NCBI GenBank assembly: GCA_033030425.1
Contig: JAUFSD010000014.1
Location: forward strand, 434,001 to 498,000
Direction: 5' to 3'
DNA from: Verpa conica
Taxonomy: Eukaryota > Ascomycota > Pezizomycetes > Pezizales > Morchellaceae
DNA length: 64,000 nt
Below are positions 50,046 to 60,793 of this stretch, one piece after another. Position 1 is the stretch's first letter; each line of letters begins with the position of its first letter. The notes under the pieces are model-generated. The model was not told the origin of the DNA. It worked only from the letters and a program-made list of their open reading frames with translations, and searched no databases. The position numbers were made by a program, and so were the translations under genes.

Positions 50046-52130
50046 ATGACTCTCAGCCCTCCGGTTTCTCGAACACAGCAATTATCAAACTCTAGCCCGA
50101 ATGCAGCTGCTTTACGAGCTGCAACTCTGAGTTTCAGCAGAAAGGCTACTCCTCCAAAACACACTCAAGATAACCGTTATGCAACCAAGAGAGAATTTGT
50201 GAACAGCAGGAGTTCTATATCAAGTACTCATCCTGGGGGAAGGAGTAATAGTGGTAAAGATCATCTCTTAATTACCCAACAGAGCTATCCAAAAGACAAA
50301 GTGCAGGAGTTGTGTCCTGGGGATATGTCAAAAAGCCCCTTACATTCGGGACCACCACCCTCTGCGAACCTAGCAGCCATAGAATCTCGAGCCCCGCCAG
50401 GAAATATGGACAATTTAGGAGAAACCAAGCGTGAGGAGGATGAAGTCCTTGCGGTAAGGGGCATAGTAACTGCGCAGCGACGATTACTCCAGGAGAGTAT
50501 TGCACTACAACGGGATTCACCAGTACTACCTATATCCACTGGACAACTATGCAAAGCATCACAAACACTCAACAAGCCATTGGGTCCAGATACTCGGGGA
50601 ATTGATGCAACGCCACTAGAAGAAATACCATCACTCAAAAACCTATCTGAAAATAGCGTTCCAACGCAGCCCACCGCAGGCCGATTAACCCAACCCTCTC
50701 CCCCGGTTATACGCGCACCCACTCAGCAGATTGCTTTCTTGGAAAACCCATCATTGACTGCTGCAATTCTAGCTACCCAGCTCTCGTCGCCTAATTCTAC
50801 ACAAAATTTGAGACGAAGCAGCCCCATCCTTAAGTCGATTTCGACATCTGCTCAAGGAAGCCCCGGCCTAGGGAGCTTTGCCAATCATCTAAGCTCTCTC
50901 GGTGCAACACCTAAAGTATCACTACCCCCACATGATGGATTAAGGTTATCAAGACCTAGTATTTCACCCATGACTTCGAAAGAATCCATGTCCTCTACAA
51001 AATCAGGCCACAATAATGCACTCCTAGCAGCTACTTTAGCAGCTAAGTCAAAGACTTCACCAAGTACTCGGTCCAAAGCCCAGGCCCCCAAACTACCTCC
51101 GCCAAGAAGAGCCCAAACTAGTCTAAAAGCGCCATTCAATGATAGAGTTTTAGATGCTCAAGAGGATTCTGACGTAGCTTCTAGTAGCTCTGCCACCACT
51201 GGCTACTCAAAATATGGCATAGCCTGCTCATCAATACCCTCTGAATTTTCCCGCTCCCTATCACGCTCGTCTACTTCCCCGGCACCTCCTCTCCCACGGA
51301 GGCGCCTTTCAATAAGCAATATATCCTACCAAAGTCCTAGAGATAAATCTTCAGCTGCCTTAACTGCTGCTGTGCTCTCGACCACCTCCAGCACCTTATC
51401 TAGATCACCAGCCTATAGTAACACTCCCCAGTACTTCCTGCTGCCACAGAACCTCACAGGGGATTCTATACTTGCCGCATCCCTTGCTCCCTCCCGGACA
51501 ACCTCTCTGGCGCCTAAGAAGCCCCCCGTGCCACCTGCACCGCGGCGTCGCCGTCGCAAAAGCCTCCCTCCACCCCCTAAGGCGAACCTCAGGGAGACTA
51601 TGCGGGAGCCGCCCAAGTCTCCACATAGTGACTTCAGCCCCCAAAGATTGAAACCACACTTGGTGAAACACCATTCGCACAAACATGAAGAGGGGGAGCG
51701 CCGGCGTTGGCGGCATTTTGTCACGGAGATAGAGCGGAAAAGGTATGAGGGGCTATGGGCCGCTAATAAGGGTCTCCTCCTTATGGCACCTAGCCCAGAC
51801 GAGAAAATACCCGCTACTCCCTATCCATTACAGAAGAAAAAGGTTCACGGTCAGCATATATGGTCCTCAACACCAAACTATACTGAACTTTTAGCGGATT
51901 GTATAGATTCGTTTATAGTGAGGGATATCTGGATTCGTTCGAGGCTGCCGTTTGATCACCTAGCAGCTATTTGGGATCTTGTCGACCGCGGAGGGAAAGG
52001 CCGACTCAGTAGAGACGAGTTCATTGTCGGCACATGGTTGATAGATCAGAGTCTAAAGGGGAGGAAGTTGCCTACTGGCGTTCAGGACGAGATCTGGCAG
52101 TCTGTTAGACGACTAGGTGTTAAAACCTAG
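50046..52130 (+). CDS. IRS4: IRS4/TAX4-like EH-domain protein
   Basis: Fungal Irs4/Tax4 proteins activate the PtdIns(4,5)P2 5-phosphatase Inp51 and so affect cell-wall signalling, autophagy and rDNA silencing. Intronless, 694 residues. The first about 550 residues are Ser/Pro/Thr-rich and disordered, with proline clusters (PPAPRRRRRKSLPPPPK near 500). A basic conserved stretch (RRRWRHFVTEIERKRYEGLWAANKG) precedes the C-terminal EH domain (about 600-690). The EH domain holds IVRDIWIRSRLPFDHLAAIWDLVDRGGKGRLSRDEFIVG, an EF-hand-like loop with Asp, Gly and Glu, and the Trp of the NPF-binding pocket near WDLVD. Its length and layout are standard for the family. It is divergent from LIG4. Confidence 0.88.
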   Translation: MTLSPPVSRTQQLSNSSPNAAALRAATLSFSRKATPPKHTQDNRYATKREFVNSRSSISSTHPGGRSNSGKDHLLITQQSYPKDKVQELCPGDMSKSPLHSGPPPSANLAAIESRAPPGNMDNLGETKREEDEVLAVRGIVTAQRRLLQESIALQRDSPVLPISTGQLCKASQTLNKPLGPDTRGIDATPLEEIPSLKNLSENSVPTQPTAGRLTQPSPPVIRAPTQQIAFLENPSLTAAILATQLSSPNSTQNLRRSSPILKSISTSAQGSPGLGSFANHLSSLGATPKVSLPPHDGLRLSRPSISPMTSKESMSSTKSGHNNALLAATLAAKSKTSPSTRSKAQAPKLPPPRRAQTSLKAPFNDRVLDAQEDSDVASSSSATTGYSKYGIACSSIPSEFSRSLSRSSTSPAPPLPRRRLSISNISYQSPRDKSSAALTAAVLSTTSSTLSRSPAYSNTPQYFLLPQNLTGDSILAASLAPSRTTSLAPKKPPVPPAPRRRRRKSLPPPPKANLRETMREPPKSPHSDFSPQRLKPHLVKHHSHKHEEGERRRWRHFVTEIERKRYEGLWAANKGLLLMAPSPDEKIPATPYPLQKKKVHGQHIWSSTPNYTELLADCIDSFIVRDIWIRSRLPFDHLAAIWDLVDRGGKGRLSRDEFIVGTWLIDQSLKGRKLPTGVQDEIWQSVRRLGVKT

Positions 52131-53228
52131 CCTACAAGTCAGAAGAGTCCACATGATGGAAGATAGGCTGTATCAAAGAAGGAATAGTAAAGAGTGCTTT
52201 AGAAGGAAGAAATGATGCACTGTCTTATAGATAATTAATAAATATCAATAATTAGTAGTAATTATTAGTACCTGCAGCCCCCTAAATATTTCTCCCGAAA
52301 CGGCAATATTTTACATATGTGAGGATCTGCTAGGTAAAAATTAGCAAATAACGTATAAAAATCCCATCATCTGATGCCATTCAAGCGTGTATTCACACCA
52401 CCCACACCAGTATGTATAAGGCAGAATGTCAGTGCACTCTACTGATCTGCAATTAAGAAACAAGCGAGAGAGAACCCGAGTAGTAGTAGAAACATGGAAG
52501 ATAATTTTTTGATTATAAGATAGAGTCGCCTCCGCACCTATTCCTCCAGCTTGTTTCATTCTTTGTCTCCAGAACCAACTACCAACTTTCACTGGGCGCC
52601 CGGGGCCGGCCAACATCAAAATTCCGAACGAAGCGGATATCAGCCGATTCCACTGAAAATACAAAAAAAAAACACCCAACCAAAAACCGCTCATTGATCT
52701 AACGAAAGAGATATCTAGAAACTAAAACCAACCAATCTCGTACAATAAAACTCAAATAAGTGTCACCAAATAAAATAAGGTATCTTGTCATCAACAAAGG
52801 AAAAGTAAATGTGAGTACGAGAAACCCAAACCAGTGCACAGTACAAAAAAACACCCTAAGAAAATTCCGTGCAAAAAAATTATGTAACAATAGAAAACTA
52901 AAAAATGCTAACGCTGACTATAAATGCTGAGGCACGGTCCAGCAAAAGCTCTATGCCCTAATTGGTACATCTCAGTCATGGGATATGGAAAGTGGCTGAA
53001 AGAAAAAGCAACAAAAATTACCAAGCATGCTGCCCAAGAACACCCGCCAGGTTCACCCACTCCTTAAAGAAATCAAAAAACTTATCATATCGCGTCACCA
53101 CTACCGTATAGCACATCGGTATTCGCCGGAGGCTCAAAAAGCCGACGGCACCCAGGACCCTAGAGTCGGTATCCTAAAACCGGAAATGCTAAAAATCACG
53201 CCAAGTGCCACCCATCTCTTGCATAACG
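52131..53228. other. IRS4 and 53229-54716 gene 3' flanks (convergent)
   Basis: A-rich on the plus strand from about 52640 to 52910 (long A tracts). No gene or repeat recognised. The region probably holds the two 3' UTRs. Confidence 0.45.
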
Positions 53229-54716
53229 TTATTCATTGTAACTGCATGTCCAAGCTTCCCAGCGCCTAGCATCTCCTAGTGCCCGATATCTGTACGGTTG
53301 ACGTGGCGGAAGGGCAATCTTTGCTTTCCCATGTGCTGTGTCGCTCAGTTTGCCCCGCCGACGCATGTTCATTTCCAAAACGATGACTCGGAGGAAGTCG
53401 CCATTTTCTCTAACCTCGCGTGGCCGTGTGGCCGGGTTAGATACGCGGGAAGCTGCTACAGATACATCCCGGTCATCACTATTGGTATCTCTACTCGGTT
53501 TTTGTGATGAAGAGTAAGTTTGCATTTGGATCGCTCCAGTGCAAGGGGAATCGGGGGCGGCATTTGTGGGATTTAGATAACGGCGAAGTGCTGGTGTTGG
53601 TGTGTCTAGGGTAAGTGCTGGTCGCTTCTCGTCTGTAAATTGTGGTGTTATGGAAAGGATGCTTCGGGTAAGGTAGTCGTCGGGTTGGGTAAAAGGTGCA
53701 GCGACGGAAATTGACGAAAAGCTCCGGGCGGCAGATTTAAGGACGCGAATCGAGGCAGTTAGGTTTGACTTGAAATTCAGGCGGCGAGTCACCCGTTTAA
53801 GAGCGTCTTCGGAAAAGAATCCCAACTCTGGCTCAAGCACTGGCTTTGCAGCATCGTCGTTGGAATCGAACATTAGCGGGTGATCGAAGTGACACTCCTC
53901 AGAATTCGATGCTAGGATCCGAGCCCGGGGATCACCGCCGGAACGCCTTCTAGAGAGGGGCAACGATGGAATACTGCTCCATGAAAATGTAGAATGGTCG
54001 TCATCTTCTAGCGAAGGCACGGAATCTGATGAATCAGACCGAATAGACAAGTGACTGTCGCTTGGCGACTTTTGAAGCGAAGGGGATTCTTCATCATCAT
54101 CTGGGGGACCAAGGAGCACGGATAGCGACGATCGGGTGGAGTCTCGAGAAGGGTCTCGAGATAGAGCGACAGACTCCAGACCAAGAAAAAGAGACTCTCC
54201 TAAGGCGTCATCAAACGATAGAGGTATGTCGTCAGAAGGTGTTGGGGGCTCAATGAAGATGTCCAGAGAAGCCTGTTGGTGCTGTCGGAGAGCTCCCCTC
54301 TGTTTCCTGGATCCTGGGGGAGGAATAGCTGTTACCGCCAAAAGGGCGGCAACCGCTGGGGGTACTCCGGCATGTTTCTGGTTCTTTGGATGATTTCCTC
54401 TAGACCGCGAAGAGCCTCTTGTGGGGATGACCATAGGCTCAGACAAAGTTAAAGGTAATGCCGACATCTTGTTCGGCGGCGACGACGACGAGATTTGGTG
54501 AGAATACCAGGAATGTATCTTTTCATGTACGACAGCAGTTTCCGAGGATAGAGATATATCGTCGTCCGAAGAGGAGGCCGAGAGCGAGCGGACGAGAAAT
54601 TGGGAGTAAGAGTCGTGGTCGTGAAGATTAGAGGAAGAAAGAAGGGTAACAGTGGTAGTGGTAGTTGTAGCTGAGGATAAGGACGTAGTCCTAGCGGGAG
54701 TCAGGAGTAGCTCCAT
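53229..54716 (-). CDS. Uncharacterised Ser-rich protein, single exon
   Basis: 495 residues in one open frame starting at 54716. The N terminus is Ser/Thr-rich and low in complexity (residues 1-90), then come a run of Arg/Lys/Pro and long acidic Ser/Asp segments (about 180-260, SDSSDSVPSLEDDD). The segment FFSEDALKRVTRRLNFKSNL (about 305) could form a helix. The C terminus has a distinctive block, RVIVLEMNMRRRGKL, then HGKAKIALPPRQPY and WEAWTCS. The block gives the impression of a conserved fungal family, but I do not recognise a function. No membrane segment or signal peptide. Given the long open frame and codon use it is very likely a real gene. Confidence 0.72.
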   Translation of the reverse strand: MELLLTPARTTSLSSATTTTTTVTLLSSSNLHDHDSYSQFLVRSLSASSSDDDISLSSETAVVHEKIHSWYSHQISSSSPPNKMSALPLTLSEPMVIPTRGSSRSRGNHPKNQKHAGVPPAVAALLAVTAIPPPGSRKQRGALRQHQQASLDIFIEPPTPSDDIPLSFDDALGESLFLGLESVALSRDPSRDSTRSSLSVLLGPPDDDEESPSLQKSPSDSHLSIRSDSSDSVPSLEDDDHSTFSWSSIPSLPLSRRRSGGDPRARILASNSEECHFDHPLMFDSNDDAAKPVLEPELGFFSEDALKRVTRRLNFKSNLTASIRVLKSAARSFSSISVAAPFTQPDDYLTRSILSITPQFTDEKRPALTLDTPTPALRRYLNPTNAAPDSPCTGAIQMQTYSSSQKPSRDTNSDDRDVSVAASRVSNPATRPREVRENGDFLRVIVLEMNMRRRGKLSDTAHGKAKIALPPRQPYRYRALGDARRWEAWTCSYNE

Positions 54717-57700
54717 CGGAACGGGTTCGTTGATAGCTAATGGATTTGGTTAAGTGGCTTGGGGTCCAAAACTAGGCGCACAAAGGATGCGTTGTGTATA
54801 TATGTCTAAAACACAGGGAATGAACCCTTCTATTTGCTGACTGACACTGGAGCCTGTCTTTCCTGTCTTGTCTATTTGCTTCTAGATAAGGAATCTCAGC
54901 ACCGACAGACCACTGTAGATAGATAACGTCTGTGTGTATCTACTTCATGCGGCAGCAGGCTGAATACCAAATGTTGGGGCCGCACACACTTGTTTGAAAC
55001 TGTCCGCTAACCTGGTAGAGCAGGATGACTCGTGACAAATCGTTTGCTCAAGGATTAGAAAACAGGGTCCTGGTCGAGTCACGCGTTTTACAAGATATGT
55101 AAACAAGCGGTGAGAGATAGCCTTTCAGAAGAAGGGAGGGAGGCCACGCTCTTATGTAAATCAAACAGAGTGGGACGGAACTAGGGAGTGAGTTTATGTC
55201 AAATCAGTCGTCACTCAAGGCGGGTATCACCCACGGATATATGTTGGGACAAGATGAGGATGGAGTAACAGAGCTGATTGATGAACAGCAGATGAACACA
55301 GATAAGAAACACCCAACTGAACCAAGGCAGTGACGATTGGGACCGCATAGCTGGCAGGCACAAGACTAGGAAGATGAGACGAGTACCACCTCCACCACAC
55401 ATCATTAGCATGTCTAACGGAGGCCACACAAAATATCCCAAGACATGACAAGACCGACTTACAGGGGAGTCTAACGGAAAAAGAAAGCTCCTCCAGTATG
55501 GGAAGAAACTCCCGCGATACGGAAGATAGGGAATTGGCGGGGTGGTGGGCGTTTTAGACTTCCTCACACAAGGTTATTTTCAAGTATCTACTTCCCTATC
55601 TTAAGGCGTGCCGTGATGCTACTGTCCATAAAGCAAATCGGATCTCTCAAGAGGACATGCCTTTTTTTCCGGCCCGGAAGAGAGCGACAGACTTCAACCA
55701 CAGGCTTGATAACCTTACCAGAGGACTCAGTAGAGTTTTCCACATAGGGTAATTTGCATACTCCATGGGAGTACCCATGGGACGGGTTTTGATACCTACA
55801 TATGTAGTCTCATAGATCACCCTGTCTTGCAGAGAAAAACCCACACATCATACTGCAGGGTGGGGGGAACACGAGCGGAAACGGTGGATCTACAGCCTCC
55901 AACCACCTATCAAAACTAACACTTTCCTGCACCCTTATCAGCACCCGCCATCTTTCCACTGCTAGCCCTATTGGATCACTACTCAGGGTTTACGGTATTC
56001 CGCCCCAGCCTTCGAGAAGCGTTCTGGCTTGAGTAACCTCGGTTCCCCATGATTTGGTACCCGCCTAGAAAAAACAATGCCCCTGTTTGTTTGAGGGATG
56101 ATCGTTTTGGGAACCTATGGGGGTTACAGTCGCTAAGAAACAGCAGAGAGTGGTGCCTATTCAGCACATGAGGAAAGGAGGAAAAGAAAGCTCAAGCGCA
56201 GACGCCCCCTCATCTGTTGCCTTGACGCTAGGAACATGGCCCCCTAACCCTGTAACCATTGGCTCGCTTCCCGAGGAGAAGCTCCCACTGACAACGCTTT
56301 TCTCTTCAGCATGATTATTTTGATCTTTCCCAAAGCGAGTTGAAATTAGGTAAGAACTAATCTTTGCTTTCAGATTCAGATCGATCGAATACCTTGATTA
56401 CCGCAGGTCTCTCATCCATGTAGGATGGATCTCGTCTCCTCCTTCGCCTACATTCAAACTATATGTAATCCTAAGATAGTATACAAATAGAGAAACTACG
56501 AGGGTAAATTTACGACTGAGTAAATAAATTATCCAAAGATTCAATTAAGAAGTAAACATCAAGGGGAAGGAAACTTACCTACCACCAGCGTTGCGTTAGT
56601 AAATGCGCTTACAGCGCTCCACTTGGGCAAAATAAATTACGGAAATGACTATGTAAGAAAAACAAATATTAGTGGGCCGAAACCACCCCGCGCGTCCTGG
56701 AAGGATTAGTGAAAAGGGGAAACAAAAAATAATTACAGCCAAAGAAGTGGAACAGCCCATGTACATGTGTCTTTCAACTGTGGTATTATGGACAGGGGAA
56801 TTCAATCATTTCTCTATAGATTCATCTAATACCTAAATTCCCTAGGTAAAGTAAAAATAAATATAAAAACTTTGAGTAAAACTCATTGTGATGGTAACCA
56901 CGCCATTTAAGGTGTGACAATGTAGTTTCAAATTGTCCTGGAGTAGTATTGGTTAGTACTTACATGTAGTTGGCCCCACATTGAGCTACTCTACCAAGTC
57001 ATCCGCGTGGAGCTCGAATTAAATAGCTAAAGCGACGAAGAACTGGAGAGAACCAAAAAGGTAATATAACGCGTAAAAACGGAACAGCGGGTGAAATCAA
57101 CTGCATATGTATGTAGAATAAGAGTCCCTGAGCATTAAGATTCTAGCCGCATTGAAAAAATAAAAAATCTATACCGATTATTAGTACTGCTCTCTATTCG
57201 GGCGGAGATAGACGTCATTAGAAACCATATGGGACAAAAGGAAGTTCAGTCTCATACTTGGTGTGCGGCTTATACCATACACCCAGTCTTGTTAGAACAG
57301 CGCAAGGAAGAAAGATCCTCTCCAATAACGCACTTTAGTGATTTCTACCTGTAGCTGGCTGCATAATTATATATCTCACGTATGATACTGATACACCTGT
57401 TCACGTCACTTCGTTTCTTGTCTCAGCTTCAAAGTAGAAACTTGGCTACCCCACATATTTTTCCTTTTTCGCTTCTGCTCTTTTTTTTTTCCCTGCATAA
57501 TTTACAATTGTGGGGCAGTAAAAAGGAACACTGCTCGAGTACGTGACTCGATAAACGAAGGCAGATCATGGTGCTCGACAGATATTACCCCACTCGTGCC
57601 CCTCATTGCAGTGTCCAGGATTCCGAGATTGTAAGCTGGACGGGAAACACTATTGGTTTTGTTTCCATTTGAGCTGGAAACACTCAGAAATAGTCCTTGC

Positions 57701-58931
57701 TTAGGTGGTAAAGTGACTGGGATAGGGGTTTCGGCTACTCCACCTCGGCATTCTGCCACCGAAAATTTTCAACAAATCCCTCGTTTTTTTCTCCCAGCCA
57801 ATTTTCTGCGTAACGAGAAAACAATGGGTTCATCGCCAAACCCTCAAACATGTGACTTAAATCCTTGGCCCTACATCTTCAATGCGGCTCGGCTGCTGAC
57901 CAGAACGCCAGAAAAAAGAAAACTATAGGGATCCTTACCGGCTTTGCTAGGCTCGATATGAGTATGTCGCCCCAAAAATTAACTTGTTGGCCCTTACTTG
58001 ACCAGATGGAACTTGTAAATACCCTATTGGCATATTTCGACAAGATACTCTAGTTTCATAGTGCACTTATGGCGGAAGTATTGGATATAGGTAGAGTTCT
58101 GTCGTGATAACTACATATAGTATCGCAGAGAGTGGGTGCATGTTTTTGGGGTAGTAGACCCCATGTTGGCAGCATTCAAAAACATAACCCTCATCCTGGC
58201 CCCAAAACGCTAGTGAAAGGGGAAAAAACAAAAACCAGCCACATACTACATATATGAGTCTATCATATAATTTGCGGCCCGGGCTTAAAATGCGCGCCGC
58301 GTGCATGCAGGTGGTACCTGGTAAGGCTTTGAACTCCCAACCAATATTCGTGAAACGTTTCTGATGTCCCTGGAATGTGCTCAACTCGTGTTGCAGGAGT
58401 GAAAGCACTGTGGCACCTCTTCTGCATATTTAAAGGATCCACGGTATCTACTTTTACTTCTTTCTTCCTCTTTTCTTTTGTCGGGATATGATCTCCATTG
58501 CAGCATGAGGTCGAGTGATAATAAGTGACGAGGGTGCGCGACGGCACACCTACTTGCTTATCTTGCTTATCCTGGGTAAATAGTACCGCTGGTCTAAACA
58601 GAGAGCTCCTCCAGGGTAATATAAAATGACGAACACGACTTTTACATCTGTGTAGCCACGCCATAAAAGAACAAACAAGAAACATCATGGATCCCTAGAC
58701 GACTATTACCATCCATGGTAAGCTGATCATAGTTGTCCCGCCTACCTTACATTCAAGATCATTCGTCCAACCCCCGGTGTGGCTAGGTGATGAACAGGGT
58801 TTATAGAGGCATATCTAGAAATACTAAGATTACCACAATTGACAAAGTTAAGGATATTCTGTAGGTAGTATATAGATGAGTTTAATGATAATTTATTCAG
58901 AGGGTTGCCCCACGGTTACGTCTATATACCG
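54717..58931. other. Long gene-poor stretch
   Basis: The first several hundred bases should hold the upstream gene's promoter. Scattered small open frames (for example 55211-55567 and 58263-58688, minus strand) have no recognisable domain. A T/C tract of about 25 bp lies at 57470-57495. No gene is claimed. Confidence 0.4.
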
Positions 58932-59120
58932 TATTACCTCGATAGTTGGCTATGCAGGCGTTACAGCCACTTCCTATCAAACGTATAGTAGCTATCTGAT
59001 CGTAAGGGTTGATATCTTAATCTAGCTTCAATAGGTTTAGAGACAGCCTAATAGGGCTTGGATAACATGTTTAAGCCTAGGTGGCGGCGACGCCCGCATA
59101 GCCAAATTATCGAGGTAATA
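58932..59120. repeat. MITE family C, copy 2
   Basis: About 189 bp with arms TATTACCTCGATA.TTGGCTATGC at each end in inverse orientation. The internal sequence (GCAGGCGTTACAGCCACTTCC then CGTATAGTAGCTATCTGATC) matches the reverse complement of 9115-9314. The outer arm sequences differ from copy 1, so the two belong to diverged subfamilies. Confidence 0.75.
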
Positions 59121-59239
59121 CAGTACTATATGCTGTTCCGGTGCTTACTAAGCCTTGCTTAGCGCTCCCTGCATATTCTGGTTTTATATCATTTTGACTA
59201 AGTGGGAATGATGCTGGAAATGTTTCAGGATATTTAATT

Positions 59240-59508
59240 GTACTTGTCCGCCAGCATAAGAACCTGGAAACAGGAGGGGCGCGCACGGAGATGTTTTAGA
59301 GCTACAGATTAACCTGAAATCTGCAAATAAAGCAAATAACTAGCTATGATTCCCAATATTAGACAGGTTCAGGAAGATTCCATTACTAAGAATGACATAT
59401 AATTCAATACATGATGCCAAAATTTATACCACTGCCACTTATCTACCCCTCCAGTCATGCCAGTGCATATCCCTCCTGTTTCCGGGTTCTTATGCTGGCA
59501 GACAAGTA
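59240..59508. repeat. Inverted-repeat element with about 38-bp arms
   Basis: GTACTTGTCCGCCAGCATAA at the left (from 59240) is matched by the reverse complement TTATGCTGGCAGACAAGTAC at the right. Both arms include the CCTGTTTCC block on the inner side. The interior is non-coding. Confidence 0.65.
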
Positions 59509-59739
59509 CAGTGCCCGGCAATAAGTTATCAGACACACGGATTTTGTATTTTTGACAGGTTCCAGCCTGAGGACTTCCACTCCTCCCTCCCTCTTGTACT
59601 CTATAGCCCATTGACTTAAATCCTTGATATATATATAAAAATGACTGGAAAAATGTAGCGGCGGTGCTTGGGGAGTGTTGTAGGCACCCGATAAGAGGAG
59701 TATTTCTGGGAACCATGAAGACCACTTGTTTGACTATCT

Positions 59740-59840
59740 AGGAAAATTGGTCCATCCGAACCAAATCCGGAGGGTATATGAGAAGGCATGATTTGGAGCT
59801 GATTGGTGAAAGAATCGAGGAAATCGGATAAGAACTGACG
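59740..59840. repeat. Diverged fragment related to the solo-LTR interior
   Basis: GGAAAATTGGTCCATCCGAA and the following CGGAGGGTATATG match 10738-10780 of the solo LTR at most positions. Weaker similarity continues for about 50 bp. It is probably an old fragment of a related LTR in the same orientation. Confidence 0.55.
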
Positions 59841-60669
59841 GAGTTGTGCTCTCCGCCAGTTGGGGCATGTTTCTTGACAACTAACGGTATGGAGGAAGGC
59901 CCTGCTTCCCAGTACTGCTTGCTGATTAGTACCAAAGGGCTTTGGTGACTCTCTGCCACAAGGGAACATGCAAGGACGGAACAGATACGGTGTTTAGTAC
60001 ACTTATTGGCCTATCCGCAGAGTACTGATTGGTTAACTAACAGCTTTACATGGTTGCATTACTCTAGTACACTTTCGGGCTTGACTAAGAATAGACGATA
60101 GGGCCGGGACAAAGTGCTTGGACTGGTAGGGATTTGTATAAGTATGGGGGGAATGTATTTGTATTGGTGTTTTAACTGTGTTGTAGGATTTGTATTGTAT
60201 GGCGTGATTGCTTGGCAGGTTTTCAGGGTCTTCGGGGTTTCCTGGTGTTTGTGTTAGGATTTAGAGTAAATCCGCAAGCCCAAACCACGGTATATAAAAT
60301 AGTTGGCAGATTTGTCTCTTTACCAGAATATCAACAAGAAGAACGAGTCTTATCAATATATTTGAATCTATCGAACTACCTTATAAAATATATTCAACGC
60401 TTTACCTGTGATTTTCGGAACTCTAACTGAATATCGTTCCGCCTTACCAACTGACTCTAGTGAATCTTGACGTTATCGTAGTTTATAACTCTCCTGTGCG
60501 ATTTAAAGGAATAACTACTACCGTTGACTGAGGAGACCTTGGTAGTTGGTAATTTATACCTTCAAACCGAACTCTAAGCTTGACGGGACGTAGCCTGGAC
60601 AATTGTATAGGCCAGTTTTACAATTCCAGTCACCTGAAAGAACTCAGTCATTGCAAAAAGTTAGAGTTA

Positions 60670-60712
60670 ACGTAATTTATGGCGAAACCGCCCGTGACAG
60701 TGATTCCGCTCG
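60670..60712 (+). repeat. Left TIR of pogo element
   Basis: 43-bp terminal inverted repeat beginning at the TA target duplication. Confidence 0.9.
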
Positions 60713-60793
60713 GCGTCAAGCCCCCGGAGCCTCGCCAACAAGAGCTGCGGGGGTGGGGTAAAATGCAGTAAACCACCTCCAACACACATCACC

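Noticed and set aside
55009..55085. Possible tRNA (TGGTAGAGCAGG ... TGGTCGAGTC)
   Set aside because: The B box lacks one base and stems do not pair, so it cannot form a cloverleaf.
59369..59725. 118-residue minus-strand open frame
   Set aside because: Overlaps an inverted-repeat element and has no domain or codon-bias support.
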